Assembly (NCBI GenBank): GCA_902772725.1
Contig: CACYBS010000296.1
Span: 1-35,515, forward strand
Source of the DNA: Erysipelothrix rhusiopathiae
Lineage (GTDB): Bacteria; Bacillota_I; Bacilli_A; Erysipelotrichales; Erysipelotrichaceae
Direction: 5' to 3'
DNA: 35,515 nt
Positions 7,553-15,204 of the stretch are shown here, piece after piece. Positions within the stretch are counted from its first letter, which is position 1. The number at the start of each line of letters is the position of its first letter. Below the pieces are notes generated by a model that saw only the letters and a program-made list of their open reading frames with translations, searched no databases and had not been told where the DNA came from. The position numbers were made by a program, and so were the translations under genes.

Positions 7553-8347
7553 ATGAAAAAGAGTGCACTTATATTATTGACAGCCGGAATTGGTGCTGCC
7601 ATTCATCACTACAATAATCAAAATAAGAAAGAAGAGCCTAAAGAAGAAGATCCGGTAAGCAAGTTAGCCGGCAATGATGAGAAGTATCATTTAGAAAATG
7701 TTGATGTATTACCGGACAGTCCTTTAAAGGGTAAACATCTGGCATTTCTTGGCTCTTCCGTAACATTTGGTTTCCGGTCTTTGGAAGTATCTTTTGTAGA
7801 ATATATCGCCAAACGGAATGGATGTACGTTTGTGAAGGAAGCAGTAAGCGGAACAACACTTGTTGATAACGGTGAAAAATCGTATGTACAGAGAATGCTC
7901 AATAATATCGATAAAGATGAAAAGTTTGACGCCTTTGTATGCCAGTTATCTACCAATGATATGCATAAAAACCTGCCGATGGGTACGATCACCGATGAAA
8001 AAGAAAACTTTGATACATCCACTATCGCAGGAGCAACCGAGTTTATTATTAAGTATGCCAAGGATACATGGAACTGTCCGGTTATCTTCTATACCAGCGC
8101 CGGCTTTGGCAGAGAAGTACCGCAAAATATGCTGGAAATGTATGATAACATGGTAAAGATGTTGTATACATTAAAGGAGAAATGGGGTATTGAGATTATT
8201 GATCTCTGGAATGATGAAAAATTAAATGACATCACAGATGACAAACGTGAATTATATATGGCAGATCCTGTTCACCCAACACAGGCCGGTTATCTATTAT
8301 GGTGGACACCTGTGATTGAAAAGAAATTATACGAATTTGTGAAGTAG
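7553..8347 (+). CDS. SGNH/GDSL-family hydrolase, membrane-anchored or secreted
   Basis: A 264-residue protein with a short hydrophobic N-terminus (residues 4-16) and a Lys/Glu-rich linker, so it is probably tethered outside the membrane. The SGNH blocks are visible: block I GSSVTFG with Ser69 as likely nucleophile, a block II Gly in AVSGTTL, block III LSTND with the oxyanion Asn, and block V DPVHPTQAGY with the catalytic Asp and His. It should be an esterase or deacylase; the substrate cannot be deduced, though two cell-wall/glycan enzymes lie upstream. The ribosome site is AGAGGAA before ATG 7553. It is divergent from the GH3 gene and followed by a short terminator. Confidence 0.85.
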   Translation: MKKSALILLTAGIGAAIHHYNNQNKKEEPKEEDPVSKLAGNDEKYHLENVDVLPDSPLKGKHLAFLGSSVTFGFRSLEVSFVEYIAKRNGCTFVKEAVSGTTLVDNGEKSYVQRMLNNIDKDEKFDAFVCQLSTNDMHKNLPMGTITDEKENFDTSTIAGATEFIIKYAKDTWNCPVIFYTSAGFGREVPQNMLEMYDNMVKMLYTLKEKWGIEIIDLWNDEKLNDITDDKRELYMADPVHPTQAGYLLWWTPVIEKKLYEFVK

Positions 8348-8367
8348 ACAGCTAAGCTGTCTTTTTT
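8347..8367 (+). terminator. Short terminator after the SGNH gene
   Basis: GACAG (8347-8351) pairs with CTGTC (8357-8361) around CTAAG, then six T. The stem is only 5 bp, so read-through into the SWIM gene is likely. Confidence 0.65.
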
Positions 8368-8380
8368 GAAGGGGATATGT

Positions 8381-9916
8381 ATGAACGAGATGTGGAAAGA
8401 GTTTTTGAATTCTTCCGAGTTTGATGAAGGAAAGGAATGTTTTCAAAAAAATTCGATTCATTATATTAAAAGAAAAGGAAATCGTTTTACTGCGGTTGTA
8501 CGGGATGGTGAAGATTATTCTGTAACCATTACACCCGGCCATAAAACAATCATTGATATGGAGTGTACCTGTGATACTGCACAAAACATCGGCTATTGCC
8601 GGCATGAGGCTGCTTATCTGTTGGAACTCACAAAAAGAAATTCAATGGATTATTATGATTTCTATCCAACTGTTCTAAAATTGGAAATCAATCAACTGAA
8701 TGACAGGCTGGCTGATGAGAAAAACTTCATACCGGATGATTTAATTTTTCTTTATGCCGACAAATTTGAAGTAATCGTATGTAATATGGTATCGTACCTT
8801 ATTCGAAAAGAAGAGGTTATGGTCGCATTTGAAACCGTGAAGACTGCCTTTATGATGTTGAATGATATTCAAATGGAAGATGAATCCGAACAGTATGATC
8901 TCGCATTCATGTTGGAAAAAAATTGGGATCTCATCATTCATCGTGCTTCAGAGCATGAAAAGGATGTAATGTATGCATGGTTTGTCAAAATGCTGCCAAG
9001 GGAAAAAGAATTAATATGCGGTGAGAGTATTCCATATATTTATTACAATTCATTTGATGATCCGAAATATTTGATGATACAGTTAGATGAAATTCGAAAG
9101 GAACTGGAAAATCCGGAGGATGTCAATTATCTATGGGGCACATTAAATGCATATAGAAATTGTTTAGAGGGCTGTCATTTAGGCTTGGATGAATATGAAA
9201 AGTGGCTGGAAGAACATGATCATATCAATGAGGTGAAAAAAAGAAGGCTGGATTTGTTGGTGGAAAGAGAAGACTATAAGGAAGCAGTCAATCTGGTAGA
9301 ATACTATCGTAAAAAGGAAATCACAACTCCAACCGGAATGAAATGGGAAGATACTTTGCTTAAACTTTATCAAAAGACAGGGGATATGGATAAAGAAAGG
9401 GAAATCTTAGAAGATATTCTACTCGAAAGAGAAATCCTTAATAGAAGCTTAATGGATGAACTCCAAAGAATCTCAAGTGATGAAAAGTGGATCCAATTCA
9501 TGATATCGTATATTCAAAGATTCCCGAATACCGGAATAAAACTGTTTGGTGATCAATTAACGGATGATGGACTGTTGACAGTTTTGGAGCATACATCCAA
9601 GGATATAATAGATGCGTACAGCTTAAAACTGATGGACCGGTATCCTGAACAATTTTTACGCATCTATACCAAATTGGTACACCAATTGGTCGGTCAGAAA
9701 GGGAATAAGCGCATATATGAACAGATCAAAGACTGTTTATTAAAGATGGAAAAGCTGCCAAAAGGAAGAGAAGTTGTAGAAAAATTGATTGATAATTGGG
9801 AAAGTAAATACAGTCACCGCCATTCGATGATGAAAATGCTGGGAGAAGTAGAAAACGCAATCGATTATCATCCCCATAAAAGAACCATTGAACAGGGAAT
9901 GTTGGATTTATGGTGA
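8381..9916 (+). CDS. SWIM zinc-finger domain protein
   Basis: ATG 8381 follows GAAGGGG; a longer TTG-initiated ORF from 8366 is unlikely. The 511-residue protein has a SWIM zinc finger near its N-terminus: Cys62 and Cys64, then Cys73 and His75 (CxC...CxH). SWIM fingers bind nucleic acid or protein and are found in bacterial SNF2 ATPases and in stand-alone proteins. The remaining 430 residues look mostly alpha-helical with repeat-like spacing (for example EKWLEEHDHINEV and LVEREDYKEAVNLVEYY), perhaps a TPR/HEAT-like solenoid; no catalytic motif was seen. It precedes the TraX gene by 26 bases, probably in one operon. A SNF2 helicase without its own SWIM domain is encoded 6 kb downstream; a partnership is speculative. 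Confidence 0.8.
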   Translation: MNEMWKEFLNSSEFDEGKECFQKNSIHYIKRKGNRFTAVVRDGEDYSVTITPGHKTIIDMECTCDTAQNIGYCRHEAAYLLELTKRNSMDYYDFYPTVLKLEINQLNDRLADEKNFIPDDLIFLYADKFEVIVCNMVSYLIRKEEVMVAFETVKTAFMMLNDIQMEDESEQYDLAFMLEKNWDLIIHRASEHEKDVMYAWFVKMLPREKELICGESIPYIYYNSFDDPKYLMIQLDEIRKELENPEDVNYLWGTLNAYRNCLEGCHLGLDEYEKWLEEHDHINEVKKRRLDLLVEREDYKEAVNLVEYYRKKEITTPTGMKWEDTLLKLYQKTGDMDKEREILEDILLEREILNRSLMDELQRISSDEKWIQFMISYIQRFPNTGIKLFGDQLTDDGLLTVLEHTSKDIIDAYSLKLMDRYPEQFLRIYTKLVHQLVGQKGNKRIYEQIKDCLLKMEKLPKGREVVEKLIDNWESKYSHRHSMMKMLGEVENAIDYHPHKRTIEQGMLDLW

Positions 9917-9942
9917 AATAATTTGATATATAGGAGGTTTCT

Positions 9943-10689
9943 ATGACGCAAAGTGAGATAACACCTGTAAAGAAATTCGGACTTAGCGGCAATGCCCTTA
10001 AAGTCATTGCGATCATTGCCATGACCATTGACCATCTGGCGTGGATGGGTATTGATACTTATGTTCAGGCTGAGGTACCGATACAGATCTTCTTACACTG
10101 CATCGGACGCTTAACAGCACCAATCATGTTGTTCTTTGTGGCAGAAGGATATCATCATACACATGATTTCAAAAAGTATTTAAGACGAATGGCATTGCTT
10201 GCGGTAGTCAGTCATTTTGCCTTCTGTTATTTTGCACACCAAAGTTTTAATCCTTTAGAGAATCTAATGTTCAATGCCACCAGCATTGCCTGGCCTTTGA
10301 TGTGGGGATTGATCTTTTTGAAGGTTTGGGATACGGATTCATTGAATCCTTTATTAAAGGTTATCATTACGGTGATTGGCTGTATTTTAACGGTTACATC
10401 CGATTGGAGCTGTGCAGCACCGCTTGCGATATTGATGGTGGGAAGAAGTCATGGTAATTTCTATAAACAGATGGTATGGCTTATGGCTGTTACGACCTGT
10501 TATGCGGTGGCCTTCTTTATCTTCAACAGCCATATTTACGGAATGGTCCACATGGCCTGCTGGTTTACTGTTCCGCTGTTGTCGTTATATAACGGTGAAC
10601 GCGGAAAAGCGACATGGCTGGGCAAGTTCTTTTATTGGTATTATCCGGTCCACATGTTTATTATTGGATTGATTTCACATATGAGTTAA
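9943..10689 (+). CDS. TraX-family integral membrane protein (first of two)
   Basis: A 248-residue polytopic protein with about seven membrane segments. TraX-family hallmarks are the N-terminal LKVIAIIAMTIDHLAW (family: LK.iA...M.iDH), IGRLTAPIMLFFVAEGYHHT, and near the C-terminus a YNGERG loop followed by FYWYYPVHM. TraX of the F plasmid is needed for pilin N-acetylation, but chromosomal copies in Bacillota occur without conjugation genes and are thought to be membrane acyltransferase-like proteins with unknown substrates. A perfect AGGAGG ribosome site precedes the ATG. A second, diverged copy lies at 32662. Confidence 0.88.
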   Translation: MTQSEITPVKKFGLSGNALKVIAIIAMTIDHLAWMGIDTYVQAEVPIQIFLHCIGRLTAPIMLFFVAEGYHHTHDFKKYLRRMALLAVVSHFAFCYFAHQSFNPLENLMFNATSIAWPLMWGLIFLKVWDTDSLNPLLKVIITVIGCILTVTSDWSCAAPLAILMVGRSHGNFYKQMVWLMAVTTCYAVAFFIFNSHIYGMVHMACWFTVPLLSLYNGERGKATWLGKFFYWYYPVHMFIIGLISHMS

Positions 10690-10699
10690 ATAATATAGG

Positions 10700-10728
10700 T
10701 TTAAATACACATCAAAAAATGATACAAT
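10700..10728 (+). promoter_or_regulatory. Promoter of the tandem leader RNA and TerD-domain gene
   Basis: TTTAAA (10700-10705), 17-base spacer, TACAAT (10723-10728). Predicted transcription start near 10735, just before the first structured repeat. Confidence 0.6.
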
Positions 10729-10742
10729 TTTTTATATATTAA

Positions 10743-10887
10743 TTGGCAGCTAATTGGATTTACTTCGAATAAAGTCCAGAAATAATTCAATGATATCGCC
10801 ATAAAATCAGGATCCACAGCTAACGGTGCTTACTTCATCTTCTAGTCTAAGGAATAAATAGTGCCGTGATATCGTGGATCTTTTTTT
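10743..10887 (+). ncRNA. Tandem structured leader RNA, candidate riboswitch-like attenuator of unrecognised class
   Basis: Two consecutive domains share one architecture. Copy 1 (10744-10801): outer helix TGGC/GCCA, internal loop AGCTA (10748-10752) opposite GATATC (10792-10797), inner 8-bp helix ATTGGATT (10753-10760) with AATTCAAT (10784-10791). Copy 2 (10811-10880): outer helix GATCCAC/GTGGATC, the identical loop AGCTA (10818-10822) opposite GATATC (10868-10873), inner helix ACGGTGCT (10823-10830) with AGTGCCGT (10860-10867). Both inner-helix loops begin TACTTC, contain AGTC(C/T)A and end AAAT. Helices differ in sequence but stay paired, including G-U pairs, while loops are identical: the signature of selected RNA structure. 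Copy 2's outer helix is followed by seven T and acts as terminator. TGGATT (10755-10760) can instead pair with GATCCA (10811-10816), giving a possible antiterminator. It matches no class I can recall; not T-box, glycine, purine, SAM or Mn-type. Confidence 0.72.
10811..10887 (+). terminator. Intrinsic terminator formed by copy 2 of the leader RNA
   Basis: GATCCAC (10811-10817) pairs with GTGGATC (10874-10880), continues into the 8-bp inner helix and is followed by TTTTTTT. It ends 17 bases before the TerD-domain start codon, so it must attenuate that gene. Confidence 0.8.
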
Positions 10888-10904
10888 GAAAGGAGAGAAG
10901 CGGT

Positions 10905-12938
10905 ATGAAATCTATATTTAAAGACTATCTGTTTAATCATAATATTCTTGTAAACGATTCAAAGAAAAGCGAAAACGCATTAGAAGTTCAATATGCCCTT
11001 GCCAAGCTTTTAGGGATAAGAATCGTATCCGGGCATAATCTTCTTACCAAAAAGATGATATCTTACAGTGCGGATAGGCTCGGAAAGGATGTCCCTGCTC
11101 CTTTTTATCGCGGTTTTCCGCAAAGCGTTCGAGAGTTATCCCAAGACCAGCTTCTTTTTGATCAATTGATTCACTACGCAAGAACTTATGGAATGGGTGA
11201 TTTTTCTGAAGCCGGTCATTCCGAGTTTGAAGAGCTGGTTGAAAGAGAAGCGTTTCATGAAGATACAGACATCAAAGATTTTAGAGTACTTAGTGAAACG
11301 GATGCCGTAGAAAAACTGGCAGAGTATACCGAAAACCTTTTGAAAAGCACCAGGCCGCTAAGCGACGGTCAGTTTCAATTTGTTTCTGAGTATATCAAAG
11401 AGTATTCCTATACGATTCATAACTGTGCTTCTAAAAATACAGCACTGAAACTGTTACTCGAATTTAGAAATGTCAAATATACCGAGTTTATTACGATGTC
11501 GGATGTGATCAAGTTGGTGGACGAATTGAATTATTTGGAGTACCACAACCGAAACATCAAGAAGCTGAACTTAAAGAATCAGGACCGTAAGTTTATTACC
11601 GCAGTGATCAATGAACTCTTTCATCTGGACAGCTGCAACATCAAAGAGTGCTGCGAGAAAAAAGCAGTTTGGAATGGCTTGATCCATCATATCCACTATC
11701 GTCCATTCGATGATATCTCCCGACAATTTGTGGATATTATCCGGGGAAAAGAAAACCTTTCGGTTTATTCTGAATTTGAAAAGGCAATGGCTTCAAAGGA
11801 CATTCGAGAAGCTGCTTCTATCTTAAAACAGGGCAAGGGAAGTGGGGCTGTATTGCGCCATTTGAATTATATTGTCAGCCGCTGCGAAACTACAGAAGAA
11901 TTGAATTATGTCTTTGATCAGATGGAGACTACCAACGGCATTATTCTTCTGCAGCTGTTGATGATGTATGCCTCCTATGATACCGGAAGAAGAACATTTC
12001 AATTTGTCCGCCACAATATGATGACCATTCATGTGGAAAGTGAAGAAGAAAGCGCTAAGCGGAAATCGGTACTTTCTTCCGATCGGGTGGAGCTTTTAAT
12101 GAATCTTATCAAGAACAATCTTGAAAAGGTGTATGCCGATAGATTAAACAAAGTGTATATTGATCCGGATATGAAAAATATTGCCCTTCCGATACAGGAA
12201 GGTACATCCTCATCCGGATACGGCATTCTGCCTAAAGGAAGTCATTTGTCCATTCCGGAAGGGAAAAAGATTCGAGCATTTACCTATTGGGAAAAAGTCA
12301 ACGATATCGATTTATCAGTTTTGGGCCTTTGTGAAGATGGCTCACAAAAAGAGTTTTCCTGGAGATCGATGTGGCGCAAACAATCTGATGTGATTATTTA
12401 TTCCGGGGATGAGACATCCGGATTTAATGGAGGTTCGGAATATTTTGACATTGATATTCCAAAATTTAAGAGGAAATATCCGGAAATTACGCATTTGGTT
12501 TTCTGTGACAATGTGTATTCGACCAAGCCTTTCAGTGAATGTGTCTGCACGGCCGGATATATGCTTCGTGATACTGAAGACTCCGGGGAAATATTTGAAC
12601 CGAAAACGGTAAAGACTTCTTTTACCATCAACTGTGACAGTCGGTTTGCGTACTTGTTTGCGATTGATTTACTGAATCGTGAATTCATATGGCTCAATAT
12701 CGGACGTGACTCTAATGTCAATGTGGCAGGAACAACGGCCATGAACTATCTGAAATCCTATTTCGATGTGATTTCGGTAATGAATCTCTACGACTTTTTC
12801 TCTTTGATGGCAAAAGAAAAAGTAGATGATATTTCTAAGGCCGATGTGGTTGTTACAGACAAAGAGGTCAATGTATCGGATGGTGTTGAAGTGATTCACT
12901 CTACGGATGTTGAGCGAATTATGGCACTTATGAATTAA
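10905..12938 (+). CDS. Large protein with C-terminal TerD-like (tellurium-resistance/stress) domain
   Basis: A 677-residue cytoplasmic protein. The C-terminal third (about residues 430-600) looks like a TerD-type domain: IRAFTYWEKVNDIDLSVLGL carries the DxDLS calcium-binding signature, and SGDETSGFNGGSEYFDIDI matches the family's second acidic motif. The N-terminal 400 residues are mostly helical; VPAPFYRGFPQSVREL resembles the first part of the MXAN_6230/SCO0854-type Ter-associated proteins as I remember them, but the RING finger of those proteins is not visible. TerD-domain proteins act in metal, phage and chemical stress responses with poorly known biochemistry. The ribosome site is AAGGAGAG. 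The gene is preceded by the tandem leader RNA and terminator, so expression is likely controlled by attenuation. Unlike usual ter loci, no terA/B/C/E or other TerD gene lies adjacent. Confidence 0.7.
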   Translation: MKSIFKDYLFNHNILVNDSKKSENALEVQYALAKLLGIRIVSGHNLLTKKMISYSADRLGKDVPAPFYRGFPQSVRELSQDQLLFDQLIHYARTYGMGDFSEAGHSEFEELVEREAFHEDTDIKDFRVLSETDAVEKLAEYTENLLKSTRPLSDGQFQFVSEYIKEYSYTIHNCASKNTALKLLLEFRNVKYTEFITMSDVIKLVDELNYLEYHNRNIKKLNLKNQDRKFITAVINELFHLDSCNIKECCEKKAVWNGLIHHIHYRPFDDISRQFVDIIRGKENLSVYSEFEKAMASKDIREAASILKQGKGSGAVLRHLNYIVSRCETTEELNYVFDQMETTNGIILLQLLMMYASYDTGRRTFQFVRHNMMTIHVESEEESAKRKSVLSSDRVELLMNLIKNNLEKVYADRLNKVYIDPDMKNIALPIQEGTSSSGYGILPKGSHLSIPEGKKIRAFTYWEKVNDIDLSVLGLCEDGSQKEFSWRSMWRKQSDVIIYSGDETSGFNGGSEYFDIDIPKFKRKYPEITHLVFCDNVYSTKPFSECVCTAGYMLRDTEDSGEIFEPKTVKTSFTINCDSRFAYLFAIDLLNREFIWLNIGRDSNVNVAGTTAMNYLKSYFDVISVMNLYDFFSLMAKEKVDDISKADVVVTDKEVNVSDGVEVIHSTDVERIMALMN

Positions 12939-12960
12939 GTGAGATTTATTGTCCCAATAG

Positions 12961-12989
12961 TTGTGATAATGCTTAAAATGTGTTATTAT
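12961..12989 (+). promoter_or_regulatory. Promoter of the glycine riboswitch/symporter transcript
   Basis: TTGTGA (12961-12966), 17-base spacer, TATTAT (12984-12989), about 30 bases before the first aptamer. Confidence 0.65.
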
Positions 12990-13027
12990 TCATATCGCTT
13001 AATAAAATGAATCTGTATTGGTTGAAG

Positions 13028-13180
13028 CATGCAGGAAAAGGATGGAAACATCGCCGAAGGTGTAAAACGCTCAGGAAAAAAGAAGACTGTATGTGGACAA
13101 TACTCCGGAGAATTCCTTGAATGGATGCCGAAGGTGCAAGCGGGTAATACCGTAATCTCTCAGGCAAAAGGACGGAGACA
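13028..13180 (+). ncRNA. Tandem glycine riboswitch
   Basis: Two glycine aptamers in series. Aptamer 1: P1 CATGCAG (13028-13034) with CTGTATG (13087-13093), a GATG-GAAA-CATC hairpin, then GCCGAAGGTG and a diverged CTCAGGAAAAAAG core. Aptamer 2: P1 CTCCG (13103-13107) with CGGAG (13173-13177), GCCGAAGGTGCAAG and the canonical CTCTCAGGCAAAAGGAC core. A terminator hairpin follows. CGGAG recurs at 13217-13221 on the terminator's 5' side, so CTCCG can pair either with aptamer P1 (terminator free) or with the terminator arm (antitermination). This predicts that glycine switches the symporter gene off, as expected for an uptake gene. It fills most of the 320-base gap between TerD and symporter genes. 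Confidence 0.95.
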
Positions 13181-13218
13181 GAATTAAATTTTTTAAATGT
13201 CTTTTGTATGATTCTTCG

Positions 13219-13244
13219 GAGCCTGTAGTATTACAGGCTCTTTC
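13219..13244 (+). terminator. Riboswitch expression-platform terminator
   Basis: 9-bp stem GAGCCTGTA (13219-13227) with TACAGGCTC (13232-13240), loop GTAT, but only a short T run (TTTCT). It lies 15 bases before the symporter start. Confidence 0.85.
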
Positions 13245-13258
13245 TAATGGGAGGAAAT

Positions 13259-14782
13259 ATGTGGACTAACATTATTAACACGATTGAAGAAATCAACAAC
13301 GTTTTGAATGGCATTGTATGGGGCTGGCCGGTCATTATTTTGATTCTGGGAACCGGTCTGATTCTATCCATTCGAACTAATTTTCTGCAGATTACACACT
13401 TTAAAGAATCACTAAACACAACTATTATTCCAACGATTAAAGGATTGGGAAAAAAGAAATCGGACCAGCAGGACAGTGTTCAATCCATTTCCCAATTTGA
13501 AGCATTCGCAACCGCTATATCCGGAACCGTAGGTACCGGTAATATTATCGGTGTTGTATCTGCCATCTTAACCGGTGGTCCGGGTGCCGTATTCTGGATG
13601 TGGATTTCTGCCTTCTTTGGAATGGTGACAAACTATTCCGAAAACGTATTGGGTTTATATTTCCGTAAGAAGGATGAAGATGGAAACTTATCCGGTGGTT
13701 CATTTTACTATATCGCCTATGGTATGAAACAGAAATGGCTGGCTTACTTAGCTGCGATATTCTGTGTGTTTGCGGCAATCGGAATGAGCGGTGTACAGAC
13801 CAATAAGATTTCAGGAACACTCGCGGAGGCATTAACCGGTTTAGGAGTAACCCTTTCCAACGAAGGATTGCGTCTTGCGATTGGCTGCATTGTTGCTCTG
13901 ATTACTGCCATTATTGTTATCGGTGGTATTAAGCGCATCGGACGCACGGCATCATTGTTAGTACCGTTTATGTCTTTATTGTTTATCATTTTATCCGTTA
14001 TCGCGATTATTATGCATGTAGATAGATTACCGGGAGCTATTGGATTGATTTTCTCTAAGGCATTCAGCTTCCAGGCAGCCGGCGGAGGAATCTTAGGTTA
14101 TTCCTTCTCTCAGGTTATTAAAAAAGGTATGGCCCGCGGTGTATTCTCCAACGAAGCAGGTTTAGGATCTTCGGTAATTGCGCACTCTGCATCCGAGACA
14201 AGAGAACCGGTGAAACAGGGACTTTGGGGTGTATTTGAAGTATTCTTTGATACCTTTATTATCTGTACTTTGACAGCATTTATGTTCTTAACGACAAATG
14301 ATGTTGCCGCATTATCCGGAAAGATGGAAGACAGCTTAATGTCAATGGGCATGTTCTCACAGAATTTCGGCGTATTCGGAACGATTACCTTCAGTGTCAT
14401 TCTTCCGTTATTTGCCTTTACGACGATCCTGGCATGGTCTTATTACGGAGAGAAGGCAATTGATTTCTGCTGTGACTGGATGACGAAAGAAAACCGCAGA
14501 AGAACAGTGGCAATCTTTAAAGTTGTATATGTTCTTTTGATTGCCGCATCGGCAACCATCAAAAGTGATTTGGTATGGGCAATTGATGATACATTCAATG
14601 GCTTGATGGCTGTACCGAACTTAATCTGCTTGATTGCGCTTCAGTCACTTGTAGGTAAGATCACAAAGAATTATTTTGACCGCAAAAAGGGAATCGATGT
14701 AGAACCGATGTTGTCGGCATATCCGGATGTAAACGAACACTTCAAAAAGGATATCGCATCCAACAATATCAATATGCAGTAA
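13259..14782 (+). CDS. Alanine/glycine:cation (sodium) symporter, AGCS family
   Basis: A 507-residue polytopic membrane protein. AGCS-family segments are visible: FEAFATAISGTVGTGNIIGV near residue 80, GGPGAVFWMWISAFFGM, GGSFYYIAYGM, and GVFSNEAGLGSSVIAHSASE, the family's conserved cytoplasm-to-membrane stretch. It imports glycine or alanine with sodium or protons. The glycine riboswitch directly upstream argues for glycine as the relevant substrate. ATG 13259 follows GGGAGG with a tight four-base spacing; an in-frame ATG at 13247 has no ribosome site and would contain this one, so it is rejected. It is single-gene and ends at a bidirectional terminator. Confidence 0.95.
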   Translation: MWTNIINTIEEINNVLNGIVWGWPVIILILGTGLILSIRTNFLQITHFKESLNTTIIPTIKGLGKKKSDQQDSVQSISQFEAFATAISGTVGTGNIIGVVSAILTGGPGAVFWMWISAFFGMVTNYSENVLGLYFRKKDEDGNLSGGSFYYIAYGMKQKWLAYLAAIFCVFAAIGMSGVQTNKISGTLAEALTGLGVTLSNEGLRLAIGCIVALITAIIVIGGIKRIGRTASLLVPFMSLLFIILSVIAIIMHVDRLPGAIGLIFSKAFSFQAAGGGILGYSFSQVIKKGMARGVFSNEAGLGSSVIAHSASETREPVKQGLWGVFEVFFDTFIICTLTAFMFLTTNDVAALSGKMEDSLMSMGMFSQNFGVFGTITFSVILPLFAFTTILAWSYYGEKAIDFCCDWMTKENRRRTVAIFKVVYVLLIAASATIKSDLVWAIDDTFNGLMAVPNLICLIALQSLVGKITKNYFDRKKGIDVEPMLSAYPDVNEHFKKDIASNNINMQ

Positions 14783-14790
14783 AACGAGAT

Positions 14791-14831
14791 ATGGGGCTGC
14801 TACGAAATGAAATATTTCGTAACAGCCCCAT
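14791..14831. terminator. Bidirectional terminator between symporter and XRE operon
   Basis: Long hairpin: ATGGGGCTG-C-TACGAAAT pairs with ATTTCGTA-A-CAGCCCCAT around GAAAT with one mismatch. It lies between converging genes; the T tract is clearer on the plus side. Confidence 0.85.
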
Positions 14832-14838
14832 GTTGTAT

Positions 14839-15204
14839 TTAATTTTTAATGGTAATATTTTGAATAGCTTCAAGCCGAATGAGTTTTTCTTTACTTCCTT
14901 TGGGACCATTAATCTGAATCAATAACCAGTCTTCATCTACGTCCAGTATGATATTGGATCCGTGCTTAGTATTGCCGTAGTTCACAATATCCGCATCCAT
15001 ATAATCTTCCTTTAGCTTGATTTGAACAGTTTCTCCGATATATTTCCTGGCAGCAGATTTAAGTGCCAGCCTGTCATCATGGTAAGAAGTACCCTGTATT
15101 TTTGCCAGCTGGCTTTCTAATTCATTCACCTTTGTTTTCAACTGCGATACCTGCAGGTACGCAAGAAGTCCAAAGATTCCAAACACTAATCCGATATATT
15201 CCAT
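14839..15204 (-). CDS. Small membrane-anchored protein of unknown function
   Basis: A 121-residue protein. An N-terminal hydrophobic helix (residues 3-20) is followed by a short coiled-coil stretch (VSQLKTKVNELESQLAKI) and a C-terminal beta-rich domain of about 70 residues (VQIKLKEDYMDADIV, WLLIQINGPKGSKEKLIRLEAI). The C-terminal part has a ring of features also seen in its neighbour's C-terminus (both end in a KLI-SLSS/RLEAI-like strand pattern), suggesting related small beta domains; this is by eye only. I do not recognise a named family. Its ATG immediately abuts the stop codon of the XRE regulator gene, so the two are translationally coupled and probably act together. Confidence 0.7.
   Translation of the reverse strand: MEYIGLVFGIFGLLAYLQVSQLKTKVNELESQLAKIQGTSYHDDRLALKSAARKYIGETVQIKLKEDYMDADIVNYGNTKHGSNIILDVDEDWLLIQINGPKGSKEKLIRLEAIQNITIKN

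Noticed and set aside
7425-7568. N-terminal extension of the GH3 ORF beginning MHSFSYLF
   Set aside because: It contains the gene's own consensus promoter and overlaps the divergent SGNH gene; the protein from 7424 already begins with a normal membrane anchor.
9943-10689. TraX as evidence of a conjugative element
   Set aside because: No other transfer, integrase or relaxase gene is visible, and chromosomal TraX proteins are common in Bacillota.
10811-10887. T-box or Y-RNA-like element upstream of the TerD-domain gene
   Set aside because: GTGCCGTGATATCGTGG only superficially resembles the T-box sequence, there is no specifier stem, and the downstream gene is not amino-acid related. The helical N-terminus of the protein is not recognisably a Ro/TROVE domain.
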